The translations under genes and the position numbers were made by a program. From NCBI RefSeq assembly GCF_028610675.1, contig NZ_JAQQWS010000001.1:992001-1056000 (forward strand): a DNA stretch of 64,000 nucleotides, written 5' to 3'. Source of the DNA: Alkalihalobacillus pseudalcaliphilus (GTDB lineage: Bacteria; Bacillota; Bacilli; Bacillales; Bacillaceae_D). The notes under the pieces were generated by a model that made no database searches, was not told where the DNA came from, and worked only from the letters and a program-made list of their open reading frames with translations. Of the stretch, positions 8,382-17,241 are shown in pieces; positions within the stretch are counted from its first letter, which is position 1; each line of letters opens with the position of its first letter.

Positions 8382-9470
8382 TTATTCCATTTTTTTGCCC
8401 ACATACTCAGCTTTTGGTCGGTAAATGACATTATGTTCAGCCTGCTCTAAAACATGTGCCGTCCAACCAACTATTCGACTTGCTGTAAAAGTAGGTGAAA
8501 ATAACGAAGCATCAAGCTCAAGTGCATTCATAATGGCAGCCGCATAGAACTCAACATTCGTATATAATTTACGACCAGGCTTTTCCTCTTCTAACACTTT
8601 TACCGCCGCTTCTTCTACCGCGATTGCCAAATCCAACGCCTGATTTTGGTTAACAGAGCTTTTCAATACTTCACGGAGAGCGAGAGAACGTGGATCATGA
8701 GTCCGATAAATCCGATGACCAAACCCCATTAATTTTTCTCCACTTTGAACTTTTCCCCGAATCACAGTTTCAGCTCTCTCTTTCGTTTGAATGTCCGCGA
8801 TTAATTGTAAAACACCTGTTGGAGCACCCCCGTGTAAAGGTCCCTTCATTGTACTAATTGCTGCCGTCACAGCTGAGACGATATCCGCTTCAGTTGACGC
8901 CGTTACTCTAGCAGAAAAAGTTGAGGCATTAAAACTATGTTCCATCGTTAAAATCATATACGTTTCTAATGCTTTAACAATCGCCTGCTCTTGTTCCTCA
9001 CCTTTAAGCATATACAGATAATTGGCTACATGACCAAGCTCCTTCTTCGGTTCCAAGCAATCTGTACCTTGGATACGATGAAACCGATACGTAATAATGG
9101 AAGGAATCATCGCCGTTAATGTAATCGCTTGCTCTAAGCTCGGCTTCCACGTATAATGCTTCGAACCATTGGCTGAAATGACGGTTCTAATGACACTCAT
9201 CATATCTAGATCATTTGGTAGTAATTGAATAAGCTCTTTTGATTTCTTCGTAAGTTGACGATGTGTATGTAATTGGCTTAGTAATTGTCTCGATTGTTCT
9301 TCTGTTGGAAAGCTACCTGTCCAAATTAAAAAAGCGACATCTTCAAAGCTATAACAATTAATCAGCTTCATGACATCATACCCACGATAACTTAACCGTC
9401 CATTTTCACCGTCTACTTCACTAATCATCGTTTGTGCAACCGTAATTCCCTTTAATCCTTGATTAACCAT
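8382..9470 (-). CDS. citA: citrate synthase (CitA type)
   Basis: The 362-aa protein catalyses acetyl-CoA plus oxaloacetate to citrate, the first step of the citric acid cycle, in the cytoplasm. The N-terminus TVAQTMISEVDGENGRLSYR, the EHSFNASTFSAR segment (catalytic His), GGAPTGVL and GFGHRIYRTHDPR are all present. At the position of the usual PNVDF catalytic Asp the sequence is YTNVEFYAA, with Glu instead of Asp. The divergent LysR gene 414 bp upstream is the arrangement of B. subtilis citA-citR, where CitA is the minor isozyme beside CitZ. A 2-methylcitrate synthase activity cannot be excluded. Confidence 0.9.
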   Translation of the reverse strand: MVNQGLKGITVAQTMISEVDGENGRLSYRGYDVMKLINCYSFEDVAFLIWTGSFPTEEQSRQLLSQLHTHRQLTKKSKELIQLLPNDLDMMSVIRTVISANGSKHYTWKPSLEQAITLTAMIPSIITYRFHRIQGTDCLEPKKELGHVANYLYMLKGEEQEQAIVKALETYMILTMEHSFNASTFSARVTASTEADIVSAVTAAISTMKGPLHGGAPTGVLQLIADIQTKERAETVIRGKVQSGEKLMGFGHRIYRTHDPRSLALREVLKSSVNQNQALDLAIAVEEAAVKVLEEEKPGRKLYTNVEFYAAAIMNALELDASLFSPTFTASRIVGWTAHVLEQAEHNVIYRPKAEYVGKKME

Positions 9471-9779
9471 TTGAATCCTCCTAATCCTTGTGTTTCATTT
9501 TAATAGTAATGCCAATTTCTCTATAAACTTAACCTTCCACCCTCAGCTTATGATTAATAATGCTAGTTAGTGAGATACACATTTTGATATTTGCTCGTAA
9601 TGAGCACTCTTCATATAATCTCTTCATTTACGGCCGCTTCGCTCTTGTTTTCCCCTTCGAAATGGCCGCTTCTAGCTTCAGCTTCTTTTCTCTAACTTTC
9701 CTCATCTATCCACCTGTCACGTGAATATCTCGATTAACTAAAGAATTACCTCTCTCATTATTATTAAACTGCTTACCTC

Positions 9780-9884
9780 CCTGTCTATTTTTCAGTTTAT
9801 CGCTTATAATTAATTATGAAAATTATCTATTTTTAATTAAATCAATTAAAATTTTTAATCAATTAATTAAGGAGCCTTACAAGT
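9780..9884. promoter_or_regulatory. citA-citR divergent control region with AT-rich inverted repeat
   Basis: The 414-bp gap between citA and citR holds no gene. Next to citR lies an AT-rich imperfect palindrome (about 9830-9868: TTAATTAAATCAATTAAAA facing TTTTTAATCAATTAATTAA) containing several T-N11-A elements of the kind LysR regulators bind. GGAG precedes the citR ATG. The middle part (9630-9690) carries a short repeated GGCCGCTTC motif of no known role. Confidence 0.45.
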
Positions 9885-10763
9885 ATGGAACTCTCGTGGT
9901 TACGAACCTTTACAATAGCAGCTGAAAACCTGAATTTCAGAAAAACAGCTGAACAACTTTTTATATCTCAACCCTCTGTCACTATTCATATCAAAAACTT
10001 AGAAAAAGAACTGGGAACCCTTCTGTTTCAACGTGAAGGAAAAAGAATTTTATTAACAGAAGAAGGAAAGAGGTATCTTATTCATGCAAGACAATTACTG
10101 CAGTTTCAACAAAAAGGTATTGAAGACTTACACGCATTTAAACAAGGTTATGCTCAAAAATTAACGATTGCCATTTCACCTTTAATTGCAGATACGATTC
10201 TTCCCTTTGCTTTGAAAAGGTATGTTAGTCATTTCCCTGAGGTTGAAGTACATGTAAAAATCATTGAATCGGTGGATATTGAACAGGCCGTATTAACAGA
10301 TAAAGTCGATCTTGGCCTTTCCGCTCTACAAGGTTTTCATCCACATATTCATAATCAATTGCTTTACGAGGATACGATCATTATGGTTACCGGTCATGAT
10401 GGTTATGATTTTGAATCAGCTCCTCCCTTATTAGAAGAGGAGTTATTAACGGAGCATTATCTACTTACCCATAATCATCCTAGCTATTGGGATGAACTCA
10501 TGAAAAAAATACATACCTTCTATCCGCGTACAAAAACGATGAAGGTCTCACAAATTCATATAACAAAACGCTTTATCGCTGAAGGGTTAGGAGTATCTTA
10601 TTTGCCAGCTTCAACGGTTAGAAGAGAGTTGTTAGAAGGTAGATTACTGGAAGTGCAGTCACAGCGAATCTCGCTTCCAAAAGCAAAAACCTTTGCCGTT
10701 ATGAAGGATGTCCATAAACTACAAAGGGATTTTTTACATTTCGTATCTCAATACCGATTCTAA
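9885..10763 (+). CDS. citR: LysR-family regulator of citA (CitR-like)
   Basis: A 292-aa LysR-type protein: N-terminal winged helix (LRTFTIAAENLNFRKTAEQL, then QPSVTIHIKNLEKELG), then a periplasmic-binding-protein-like effector domain to the end. It is divergent from citA as in B. subtilis, where CitR represses citA. The name rests on family plus position. Its 3' end overlaps the stop of the convergent NUDIX gene by 4 bp. Confidence 0.85.
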   Translation: MELSWLRTFTIAAENLNFRKTAEQLFISQPSVTIHIKNLEKELGTLLFQREGKRILLTEEGKRYLIHARQLLQFQQKGIEDLHAFKQGYAQKLTIAISPLIADTILPFALKRYVSHFPEVEVHVKIIESVDIEQAVLTDKVDLGLSALQGFHPHIHNQLLYEDTIIMVTGHDGYDFESAPPLLEEELLTEHYLLTHNHPSYWDELMKKIHTFYPRTKTMKVSQIHITKRFIAEGLGVSYLPASTVRRELLEGRLLEVQSQRISLPKAKTFAVMKDVHKLQRDFLHFVSQYRF

Positions 10764-11377
10764 AATTGCTCTCGGATATATTGAAAGAAATGTTTATAAA
10801 AGTCTTGATCATGGGGAACGAAGTGCTCAAGGCTTACTTGTTTTTTTTGCTGCTTGTATTCACAATGGTCTCTTTCAAAACCTTCCACTTCAATCATGGC
10901 AACTTGTTTTAAGTATAATTTCTCAAATTCAGTAATCGAGCAACGGTACATACCGTCTACTTCTTCCTTTTGTAAGGTGAAGTCATTCCAACTTCCTTTA
11001 AAATCATAAATATAAACATGGGCAAATTCGCGATCAATAACTCCATCATACTCCGCACACCAACGGATCATATCAAAATGTGTTAAATCCTGAAGTTGCA
11101 CGGCTAAACCTAACTCTTCATCAATCTCTCTAATACCATCATTTATCGTTTCACCTGCAAGTAAATGTCCGGCTGCCGTGATATCTAACAATAATGGATA
11201 ATCAGCTTTTTCCTTACTTCTTAATTGAAAATAAATCATCCATTCGTTATGTACCTTTTTAACAAACCAACAATGAAACGTCTCATGCCAGTATCCTAGG
11301 CGATGAATTTCCTCTCTCGATTTAATGCCTAACGGTTGCCGTTTTTCATCAACTGCTTGAATCCACTCTATACTCAT
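10760..11377 (-). CDS. NUDIX hydrolase (isopentenyl-diphosphate-isomerase-like)
   Basis: A 205-aa protein with a canonical Nudix box GHLLAGETINDGIREIDEEL followed by GL (G-x5-E-x7-REUxEExGU). The N-terminal part (VDEKRQPLGIKSREEIHRLGYWH and CWFVKK) resembles the IDI-like and YfcD-like subgroup that acts on diphosphate-linked substrates. It hydrolyses or isomerises nucleotide-type or isoprenoid diphosphates with Mg2+; the substrate is not predictable. It is convergent with citR, the two stops overlapping by 4 bp with no terminator between them. Confidence 0.85.
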   Translation of the reverse strand: MSIEWIQAVDEKRQPLGIKSREEIHRLGYWHETFHCWFVKKVHNEWMIYFQLRSKEKADYPLLLDITAAGHLLAGETINDGIREIDEELGLAVQLQDLTHFDMIRWCAEYDGVIDREFAHVYIYDFKGSWNDFTLQKEEVDGMYRCSITEFEKLYLKQVAMIEVEGFERDHCEYKQQKKQVSLEHFVPHDQDFYKHFFQYIREQF

Positions 11378-11400
11378 GACACAAATTCACCTCAATTATT

Positions 11401-11904
11401 TTAAAAAATTCTCAATCTTTTTTCCATTTTAGTCGCCAAATATTGGTATTTAATGACAACATCATGGATTCTACCATCGTGAACAATATGTAAGGCATAC
11501 GTATCAACATCTTGTTCAGTTACATCACCACTATTTATATTCATCAATTGCAGATAAGGATCTGTATTTTTGGGTATTGCAGAATCCTTTATCTCGATAA
11601 AAAGTGGGTGATTATCACTTGGTTCAAACTTGTCTGTATGTACAAACCCTTCCTTCACATTACTATGCTGAATCCTAACATCTTCCGGTACATCACTCTC
11701 ATTTACGAGTATCTCCAAAAATTTGATATCACCAATTTTACTTTTGTTACCTACCGAAATTAACTGGACATTTTTCCCATTAATTTGTTCAGATAAGCTT
11801 GGTGTAGCAACAAGTGGCGGATAATATGTGGTCGCATAAATAACCGTTGCAGCAGCGATTAAAAACAGAAAAAGGATAAATAGCACATTCCTTCTATGGA
11901 ACAT
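11401..11904 (-). CDS. hypothetical membrane-anchored protein
   Basis: A 167-aa protein with one N-terminal hydrophobic segment (residues 7-25, NVLFILFLFLIAAATVIYAT) followed by a polar region of about 140 residues, so it is probably anchored in the membrane with an extracytoplasmic domain. No lipobox Cys is present. The C-terminus is basic (KYQYLATKMEKRLRIF). It lies just upstream of the NUDIX gene with a 23-bp gap, so the two may be co-transcribed. Family not recognised. Confidence 0.6.
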   Translation of the reverse strand: MFHRRNVLFILFLFLIAAATVIYATTYYPPLVATPSLSEQINGKNVQLISVGNKSKIGDIKFLEILVNESDVPEDVRIQHSNVKEGFVHTDKFEPSDNHPLFIEIKDSAIPKNTDPYLQLMNINSGDVTEQDVDTYALHIVHDGRIHDVVIKYQYLATKMEKRLRIF

Positions 11905-11989
11905 GGTTACGCTCTCCTTTCATATTATATTGAAGAAAAAATGACCCATTATATGCATCTAACTTTCTTTCCAAAAAAATAATAGAGAC

Positions 11990-12556
11990 TTATGTATTTT
12001 GATGATAAGAATTCCATAATCTCTTAACCACGAGCTCGAAATTCGAATGCAATTCTAGTAAAAATAGATCTGGATTACTGAGACGTTGCCACTGTTCAAA
12101 CCCAAAGCTCGGTTGATACGTTCTTAATAACAAGGAAAGAATATTACCATGTGTGACAACGATGCTATTTTCGTAAGGCGAGTCAAATAATAGAGATTCA
12201 ATAACATTTTGTATACGAATCGTCGCTACTTTAGAAGATTCTCCACCTTCAAAAGCTAAGTTCTCATTCTCATATGTTTCACGAAGCTTTTCCATCCAAT
12301 TATGTAAATTCCTAGAGCTCAATACTCTTTCACTTAAACGTTCCTCTTTAGCGACAATTAACCCCTTCTCTTCCGCTACAGGCAAAACAGATTGAATGGC
12401 TCTAACAAAAGGACTGGTTACAATATAGTCAATGTCGAGCTCACGAAAAAAATGTTGCAAAGCTTCCGCCTGCTTAAAGCCTTCTGTCGTAAGAGTTGCA
12501 GAAGGTTCCTGTCCTGTTGCCGAACAATGCCTTACTAAAAAGACTTTCTTTCCCAT
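11990..12556 (-). CDS. histidine phosphatase superfamily protein
   Basis: The 188-aa protein has the phosphatase signature at its very N-terminus as FLVRHCSATGQ (RHC instead of the usual RHG), a second Arg in TSPFVRAIQS, a Glu in the SERVLSS segment and the late catalytic His in VVTHGNILSLL. These are the catalytic positions of phosphoglycerate-mutase-like phosphatases. It should dephosphorylate a small phosphometabolite; the substrate is unknown. It is monocistronic. Confidence 0.85.
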   Translation of the reverse strand: MGKKVFLVRHCSATGQEPSATLTTEGFKQAEALQHFFRELDIDYIVTSPFVRAIQSVLPVAEEKGLIVAKEERLSERVLSSRNLHNWMEKLRETYENENLAFEGGESSKVATIRIQNVIESLLFDSPYENSIVVTHGNILSLLLRTYQPSFGFEQWQRLSNPDLFLLELHSNFELVVKRLWNSYHQNT

Positions 12557-12654
12557 ACCATTAACCCCCTAGTTGGTTATCTCTTATATACAAGAATGCC
12601 ATTACTATAGGCCCTAGATTACTTATGTTCAACTCATTGTGTTGAAATTAGATT

Positions 12655-12692
12655 CTAAAAATGAGGGCAGTAGGTCTTGCTTTCACTGCCCT
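12655..12692 (-). terminator. Terminator of the MerR gene
   Basis: AGGGCAGT (12664-12671) pairs with ACTGCCCT (12685-12692), and CATTTTTAG follows on the minus strand. It lies about 50 bp past the stop of the MerR-family gene. Confidence 0.65.
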
Positions 12693-12739
12693 ATCGATTC
12701 TACTAATAGATTGGGAAATCTACCCGAGTTGAGCTTCAT

Positions 12740-13564
12740 CTATACTCTATCATGATTATGTCGATTCGTGTCAGATTCTTGTTCGCTTTCCATATATTTT
12801 TTCTCCATCGCATTGCCTACCGCTTCAAGCCATTTCTCTTCTTCCTCTGTTAAGAAATGAGGCATATGGAAATCTGCTTCTTTTAAAAGTTGGTCATCGA
12901 CCTGTTCCATCTGCTCGAGAAAAGCTTCCGTATCTGCTATAGATCCTAATGAAATTTCCGTAATACGGACCAGAATTTCGAACGCTTCTTCGGAATCGTG
13001 CCTAACACCTTTTTGGATTAAATCCTTAATATCAGCTAAAACCTCAAGCATTTCCATATCCAATTCATCTTGTTTTTCTTTTGGTAAAGCTAGGAATTGG
13101 CCAACTGCCTCTTTAGGAAAATGCTCTTCCATCCACGCTCTTTGCTCATCTTCACGCTCCATTCGGTATAAAACAGAGCTTAATATTTTCCAAGAAATGG
13201 GCTTTCTCTCATCAATTAATTTCTGTACAAATTCAACGCCTTCTATCGCTCTGGTATACTCATCCCTTTTTTCTTTGAGAAGCTTTAATTGCATCGGCAA
13301 ACTTTTCTTTAAGATCTCTACTTCATCGTCATCGGTTAATAACATTTCTTTGATTTCCTGCAAAGAATAGCCAATGAATTTTAATGCTTGAATCTGCTGC
13401 AATCTCACTAAGTCTGCCATACTGTATAACCGGTGTCCCGCTTTGTTATATTCAGTTGGGATCAGGACACCAATTTCTTCATAAAATCGTAGTGTTCTTA
13501 CAGTCATACCTGTTTTTCTCCCAAATTGGCTAATCGTAAACAAAAAGGGCTGTGTTTCATTCAT
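12740..13564 (-). CDS. MerR-family transcriptional regulator with extended C-terminal domain
   Basis: A 274-aa regulator. The N-terminal MerR winged helix is clear (FTISQFGRKTGMTVRTLRFY then EIGVLIPTEYNKAGHRLYSM), followed by the dimerisation coiled coil near residues 80-125. An acidic helical domain of about 130 residues follows with no conserved Cys, so a metal sensor is unlikely; a drug-binding domain of TipAS kind is conceivable. The ATG at 13564 is 8 bases from AAGGAGG. No target gene is adjacent: the neighbours are a separate phosphatase gene and a NUDIX gene. Confidence 0.85.
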   Translation of the reverse strand: MNETQPFLFTISQFGRKTGMTVRTLRFYEEIGVLIPTEYNKAGHRLYSMADLVRLQQIQALKFIGYSLQEIKEMLLTDDDEVEILKKSLPMQLKLLKEKRDEYTRAIEGVEFVQKLIDERKPISWKILSSVLYRMEREDEQRAWMEEHFPKEAVGQFLALPKEKQDELDMEMLEVLADIKDLIQKGVRHDSEEAFEILVRITEISLGSIADTEAFLEQMEQVDDQLLKEADFHMPHFLTEEEEKWLEAVGNAMEKKYMESEQESDTNRHNHDRV

Positions 13565-13663
13565 ATTCATAACCTCCTTCATCAATTAACTTAAGCTTAA
13601 TAGGTGACGTAACGGCTCATGCAAGCACCTATTTCATATTTTTGAAAAGGAGGTAAAATGGCG

Positions 13664-14110
13664 TCAAAAACCTTGCTGAAGAAAGAACTGTTTGGTTTCC
13701 ACGTGCGTTAATTTCTCAAGTAAAACATGACGATTTACCAATTGAACTTGATTAATTTCAGTATCAAGCGCCTCTAAGCTTTTCTCTTCACCTATATACT
13801 CCACAACAAACATATACGTTTCTTGCGTGTCATAGCCAATCTTTTTTTGAATATGTGTGGGAAAATTAAATGAAATAGGATCTTTTAATCTGCTTTTCAC
13901 TTGAAATTGTTCACTACCCGTTTCTTCTTTTAGCTCACGTAAAATAGCTGCCTCTGGGCTTCTGTCCTGTTTTTCTATTTTCCCTTTGACAAAATCCCAC
14001 TCGCCTTTAATCGCCTGTTTACCTTTAACCGTATTTATCTTCGTTTTATGTATAATTAAAAATTGTTCACCACATGTAACAATTGCTCCAACCGCTTGCC
14101 TCACCCTCAT
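13664..14110 (-). CDS. NUDIX hydrolase
   Basis: A 148-aa protein with Nudix box residues in GKIEKQDRSPEAAILRELKE followed by ETGS, preceded by GEWDFVKGKIE, a pattern close to diadenosine-tetraphosphate hydrolases and related NUDIX pyrophosphatases. It is the last gene of a run (HD protein, GNAT, NUDIX) on the minus strand, 15 bp after the GNAT stop. Substrate unknown. Confidence 0.85.
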   Translation of the reverse strand: MRVRQAVGAIVTCGEQFLIIHKTKINTVKGKQAIKGEWDFVKGKIEKQDRSPEAAILRELKEETGSEQFQVKSRLKDPISFNFPTHIQKKIGYDTQETYMFVVEYIGEEKSLEALDTEINQVQLVNRHVLLEKLTHVETKQFFLQQGF

Positions 14111-14125
14111 TTTCTCAGCCCCTGT

Positions 14126-14587
14126 TTATAAACCTTTTTCAAAATAAATAAGACGTAATGTAACTGTAATCTGCTTTTCGCCCACTTTTCTAAAACCATG
14201 CTTTTGATAAAACGAGCAAGCAGGACCATTCGTAGCTCCAGTAGATACCCGCAAGATGTGTGTTTGCTCATTTCTCTCCACAAAACCAAGTAATGCTTGA
14301 GCGATCCCTTGCTTAAAATGCGTAGGTTTCGTAACAAGGCGACAAATGTCGATCACCCCATCAACTAGCTGATAAGATATGAACCCACATAACTCGTCGC
14401 CTATCCAATAACCATAGAAAATTTCATCAACACCTTGCAATTGTTTCCGTGTTTCAAGTAAGGGTGGAATCTGATCAAAACCTATGATTTGTGCTTCCAC
14501 TTTATATGCTTCCTGCTGCAAGTGCCAGGTTTTATTTAATATAGTGGCGTCATGTAAGTTTATACGCTGAATAAACACTTTAATCAC
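14126..14587 (-). CDS. GNAT family N-acetyltransferase
   Basis: The 153-aa protein has the GNAT core: a YWIGDELCGFISYQL strand pair, the acetyl-CoA site-like VTKPTHFKQGIAQALLGFVE (Q-x-x-G-I-A) and the C-terminal SFYQKHGFRKVGEKQ. It transfers an acetyl group to an unidentified amine. The start GTG overlaps the stop of the upstream HD-domain gene (GTGA); a second GTG nine bases later has better SD spacing. Middle gene of a three-gene unit. Confidence 0.82.
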   Translation of the reverse strand: MIKVFIQRINLHDATILNKTWHLQQEAYKVEAQIIGFDQIPPLLETRKQLQGVDEIFYGYWIGDELCGFISYQLVDGVIDICRLVTKPTHFKQGIAQALLGFVERNEQTHILRVSTGATNGPACSFYQKHGFRKVGEKQITVTLRLIYFEKGL

Positions 14588-15528
14588 ACCTCTAATAAAC
14601 TTCTATCTATGTAATACGTTTTCATTAAATCTTGCATTTTCTGCATATGCTTTTTAACTACTTCGTCCTCTCCAGCCCTTCTACCATCCAATAATGGAAA
14701 TTTTGCGTAAAGCTTGGCAGGACGTACCTTAATATGATTTTGGATAGGAAATTCTTCAATAACCAGCTTGTGAGATTGAAATAAAATCATTTTCATCATA
14801 CTTTTTACAGTCTGATTCTTGGAATTTAAAAGTGCAGCCGTAACTTCTGCATCCAGCATTTGCGGAAATTGAAAATGGGGTTCCTTCCACTCTAACTGGA
14901 CCGCCTCAGCTAAAAGACGATCGACCGCTAACAACCTCGGCGATAGCATCCACTGATGATCGTGATAGATTAATTCCAAAATCGAATGAAATCCTTCTTC
15001 ATTTGTGCTGATCCCTTCACCCGTGCATGTTAATAACGGAAAGAGATTGGTACGATCTATGCCTAGCATTTTATTGTCACGAATAAAACTATCAAGATGA
15101 TCAATGCCTAAAATGCCACTTTTGCCTGTTAAAACCGTTTCCTCATTTAAGAAATTGATGACTTGCTCACTCGATAAACCCGCTTTGTTTAAAATCATAC
15201 GGATCTCATCCTTCGCAACATATATTTCCGTCAAAAGGTGATGATCAAAACCTAGCGTCCTTTCTACCGCATGCGAAAATGGCAAATGGCCGATATCATG
15301 AAGAATGGCAGCGGCACGTAACAATACATTATTCGGGAAAAAATGTGCGGATAATTTCCAAACTCCTATCGTATGCTCCAAGCGGGAATGCGTCACACTG
15401 GAAACAAATGCACCACCACCATAATGTGCCAAGTGCTTTAGCCTTTGAACATCATGCGTTGAGAGTAATTCTAGTTCCCACTCAAATATCTTAATAGGAG
15501 GGTATAAGTTTTCATCAATAAAGGCCAT
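14584..15528 (-). CDS. HD-domain phosphohydrolase
   Basis: A 314-aa protein with the HD metal-binding residues SRLEH (His52), ILHDIGHLPFSH (His77-Asp78, His81) and GIDHLDSFIRD further on. This is the pattern of dGTPase-like and YwfO/YdhJ-like HD proteins that hydrolyse phosphate esters of nucleotides. The start at 15528 is preceded by AGGAG at seven bases; a longer frame upstream has no SD. It is the first gene of the unit with the GNAT and NUDIX genes. Confidence 0.85.
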   Translation of the reverse strand: MAFIDENLYPPIKIFEWELELLSTHDVQRLKHLAHYGGGAFVSSVTHSRLEHTIGVWKLSAHFFPNNVLLRAAAILHDIGHLPFSHAVERTLGFDHHLLTEIYVAKDEIRMILNKAGLSSEQVINFLNEETVLTGKSGILGIDHLDSFIRDNKMLGIDRTNLFPLLTCTGEGISTNEEGFHSILELIYHDHQWMLSPRLLAVDRLLAEAVQLEWKEPHFQFPQMLDAEVTAALLNSKNQTVKSMMKMILFQSHKLVIEEFPIQNHIKVRPAKLYAKFPLLDGRRAGEDEVVKKHMQKMQDLMKTYYIDRSLLEV

Positions 15529-15541
15529 TACACAACTCCTC

Positions 15542-16012
15542 TCATTCCTCAATATCACTATTCCGATAATAAATATACGGATCGTCACTTGTTACAATTA
15601 ATTTACCTTCTTTAATGAAAAATACATCCTTCCAAGTAAAAACCTCTTGCTCTACTTCAACTTGAACATTAACAAAAAGAAAGAAATGGGCACCGTCCTC
15701 CCATTCTAGCTTTTTGAATTGATAATCGATCACTCGATAATCTTTTTCTTCTAAATATTTCGTTTTTTCTAGGAAAAATGCTAATTTTTCTTTTTCCATT
15801 AAGTTTGGTTCATTAATCCAAGACTCATCAGTACTATAAAAATAATATAAATTCCGTTGTGCCTTCTCATAATTCTGATCTATCAGTGCATGATAATACT
15901 GGTTCATTTTATACTTAGCTGTGAACTCTTGAATGTAAGGCGGAGATACAAAAGCAACCACTATGACCAAGTAAATAACAACTGCTAGGAAAACTAACCG
16001 CGAACGTTCGAT
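15542..16012 (-). CDS. hypothetical membrane-anchored protein, apparent non-canonical ATC start
   Basis: The frame encodes an N-terminal ERSR plus a hydrophobic stretch (LVFLAVVIYLVIVVAFVSP) and then about 120 polar residues rich in aromatic and acidic ones, so it is probably anchored with an exposed domain. No ATG, GTG or TTG precedes the hydrophobic stretch before an in-frame stop at 16028-16030. The first usual start is TTG at 15970, inside the membrane segment and without an SD. A perfect AAGGAGG sits 8 bases before an ATC codon at 16012, exactly where a start is expected. Either ATC is used or an ATG was mutated. Upstream is the PspC gene. Family not recognised. Confidence 0.6.
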   Translation of the reverse strand: MERSRLVFLAVVIYLVIVVAFVSPPYIQEFTAKYKMNQYYHALIDQNYEKAQRNLYYFYSTDESWINEPNLMEKEKLAFFLEKTKYLEEKDYRVIDYQFKKLEWEDGAHFFLFVNVQVEVEQEVFTWKDVFFIKEGKLIVTSDDPYIYYRNSDIEE

Positions 16013-16060
16013 GTTTAACGCCTCCTTCTAACCTTTGACGGTTTGGAAGCTCCATCGGTT

Positions 16061-16222
16061 TTAATCTGGCAATAAAATCCCCATAATTAAATAAGCGATA
16101 AATGAAATCGGTAAAATGATAAATAACAAACGAACTAGAAAAGGTGAAACGTCAAAATATTCGGCAAGCCCTCCACAAACACCGAGTAAAATTCGATCAT
16201 CGTGCGATCTTCTCATTCTCAT
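16061..16222 (-). CDS. PspC-domain small membrane protein
   Basis: A 53-aa protein. It starts MRMRRSHDDRILLGVCGGLA and continues with EYFDVSPFLVRLLFIILP and a final hydrophobic segment ending GILLPD. The GVCGGLAEYF motif and the single membrane hairpin are characteristic of PspC, the phage-shock-type membrane stress protein. GGAGGT lies upstream of the ATG. It is probably in one transcript with the gene ending at 15542, 40 bp downstream. Confidence 0.88.
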   Translation of the reverse strand: MRMRRSHDDRILLGVCGGLAEYFDVSPFLVRLLFIILPISFIAYLIMGILLPD

Positions 16223-16449
16223 ATCAACCACCTCCGACTATATATATAAATTATACGATCAAAAACGACAAAAAGTTTCATTTTTCTTATCCCCAACCTA
16301 CATAATAACGAAACGTATGAATATTCTCCTATAAAAGAACATATACTAGTTTAGTTTACAACTAAGTACCAACAGATTTTTATAACCGTATGACCCATTA
16401 CACTCAACTAGTTCACTTTTCATGCATTGTATTTTGTAAAAGTTATCTA

Positions 16450-17150
16450 ACCTCATGTGCGGAGCGTTAATCACCGCTACCGAAAATCACGATCCCCGAC
16501 AATCACGTGGTGCTGAACTAACTAGCTTCATTAGTGGATTTCGGTCCTGCCACTACGTCCCATGGGGTCTCCGCATGTTTTCGTCCGCTGGCTTACTGGG
16601 CAATTTTTTCCGTAGCACCGCTTTTTTGTAAGGAGAGCGTAAGAGTCTACCAAAAAGATTCAGCGCACTAGACAAACAGCCACCACCAACAACAAAAGAG
16701 AGTGTCTTTCACTCAATCAGGATTAGCATTTAACATCCAAGTGTTTTTGGACCGTTAGCCAAGCTCGCTTGGCTACTTCATGCATTGGCGCGAATTTTTG
16801 AAAATCGAAATGAACCTTAGGACGAATTCATTCGTCTGTGAGGTCATTTCGATTTTCAAAATAAGGTCCAAAAACAAAAACCTAGAAGTCAACTTTTTAA
16901 TGAGCATTACCACAAACTTTCATAATAAAACCCACATGGCGAAGCCCCATTCACTTCGCCACCAACAAAGATGAAAGTAGTGGCGAATGTTCAAACTGTT
17001 GGCACGTTTACAACTCGTTCACCATTAGGAGTCGGCTGAACAAAAAGGGCGCAAGTCCTACTAAGGTCATTGATCGCGAGATGGATGACGAGCTAACTTT
17101 ACGGCACAATCTATCGCCCATAAGTAACTTTCATATAAAGCCTACCTTAC
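16450..17150. repeat. Interspersed intergenic repeat mosaic (copy B)
   Basis: The 1.2-kb gap between pspC and cydA carries no gene before the cyd leader. It is built from modules seen elsewhere. 16455-16610 (GCGGAGCGTTAATCACCGCT onwards) matches 31560-31730 and 48300-48460. 16640-16780 matches 7660-7815. 16930-17140 (ATGGCGAAGCCCCATTCACT onwards) matches 55410-55630 and 62350-62550 and, inverted, 40150-40310 and 46680-46850. Confidence 0.75.
16798..16859. repeat. 62-bp nested palindrome
   Basis: TTGAAAATCGAAATGA (16798-16813) is the exact reverse complement of TCATTTCGATTTTCAA (16844-16859), and between them GACGAAT-TC-ATTCGTC forms an inner stem. The whole could fold as a long hairpin or cruciform. 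It sits between two repeat modules and is not followed by a T-run, so it is not a typical terminator. Confidence 0.7.
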
Positions 17151-17223
17151 AAACTTGAACATTTTTCAAACACAATCTTCCTAAATCATGACATTTTTGC
17201 AAACACCACAATGAATTCATAGT

Positions 17224-17241
17224 TTGTTAACATTTTCACAA
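17224..17241 (+). promoter_or_regulatory. Rex-like operator upstream of cydABS
   Basis: TTGTTAACATTTTCACAA matches the Rex consensus TTGTGAAnnnnTTCACAA at all but one constrained position. Weaker related sequences lie at about 17154-17171 (TTGAACATTTTTCAAACA) and 17190-17210. B. subtilis cyd is repressed by the NADH sensor Rex through several sites, so NADH/NAD+ control is likely. No clear -35/-10 pair was assigned; a leader of about 170 bases follows. Confidence 0.65.

Noticed and set aside
14107..14337. 76-aa minus-strand frame
   Set aside because: Alternate frame of the GNAT gene; no SD or recognisable motif.
16116..16334. 72-aa plus-strand frame
   Set aside because: Antisense to the pspC gene, which has SD, family motif and correct length.
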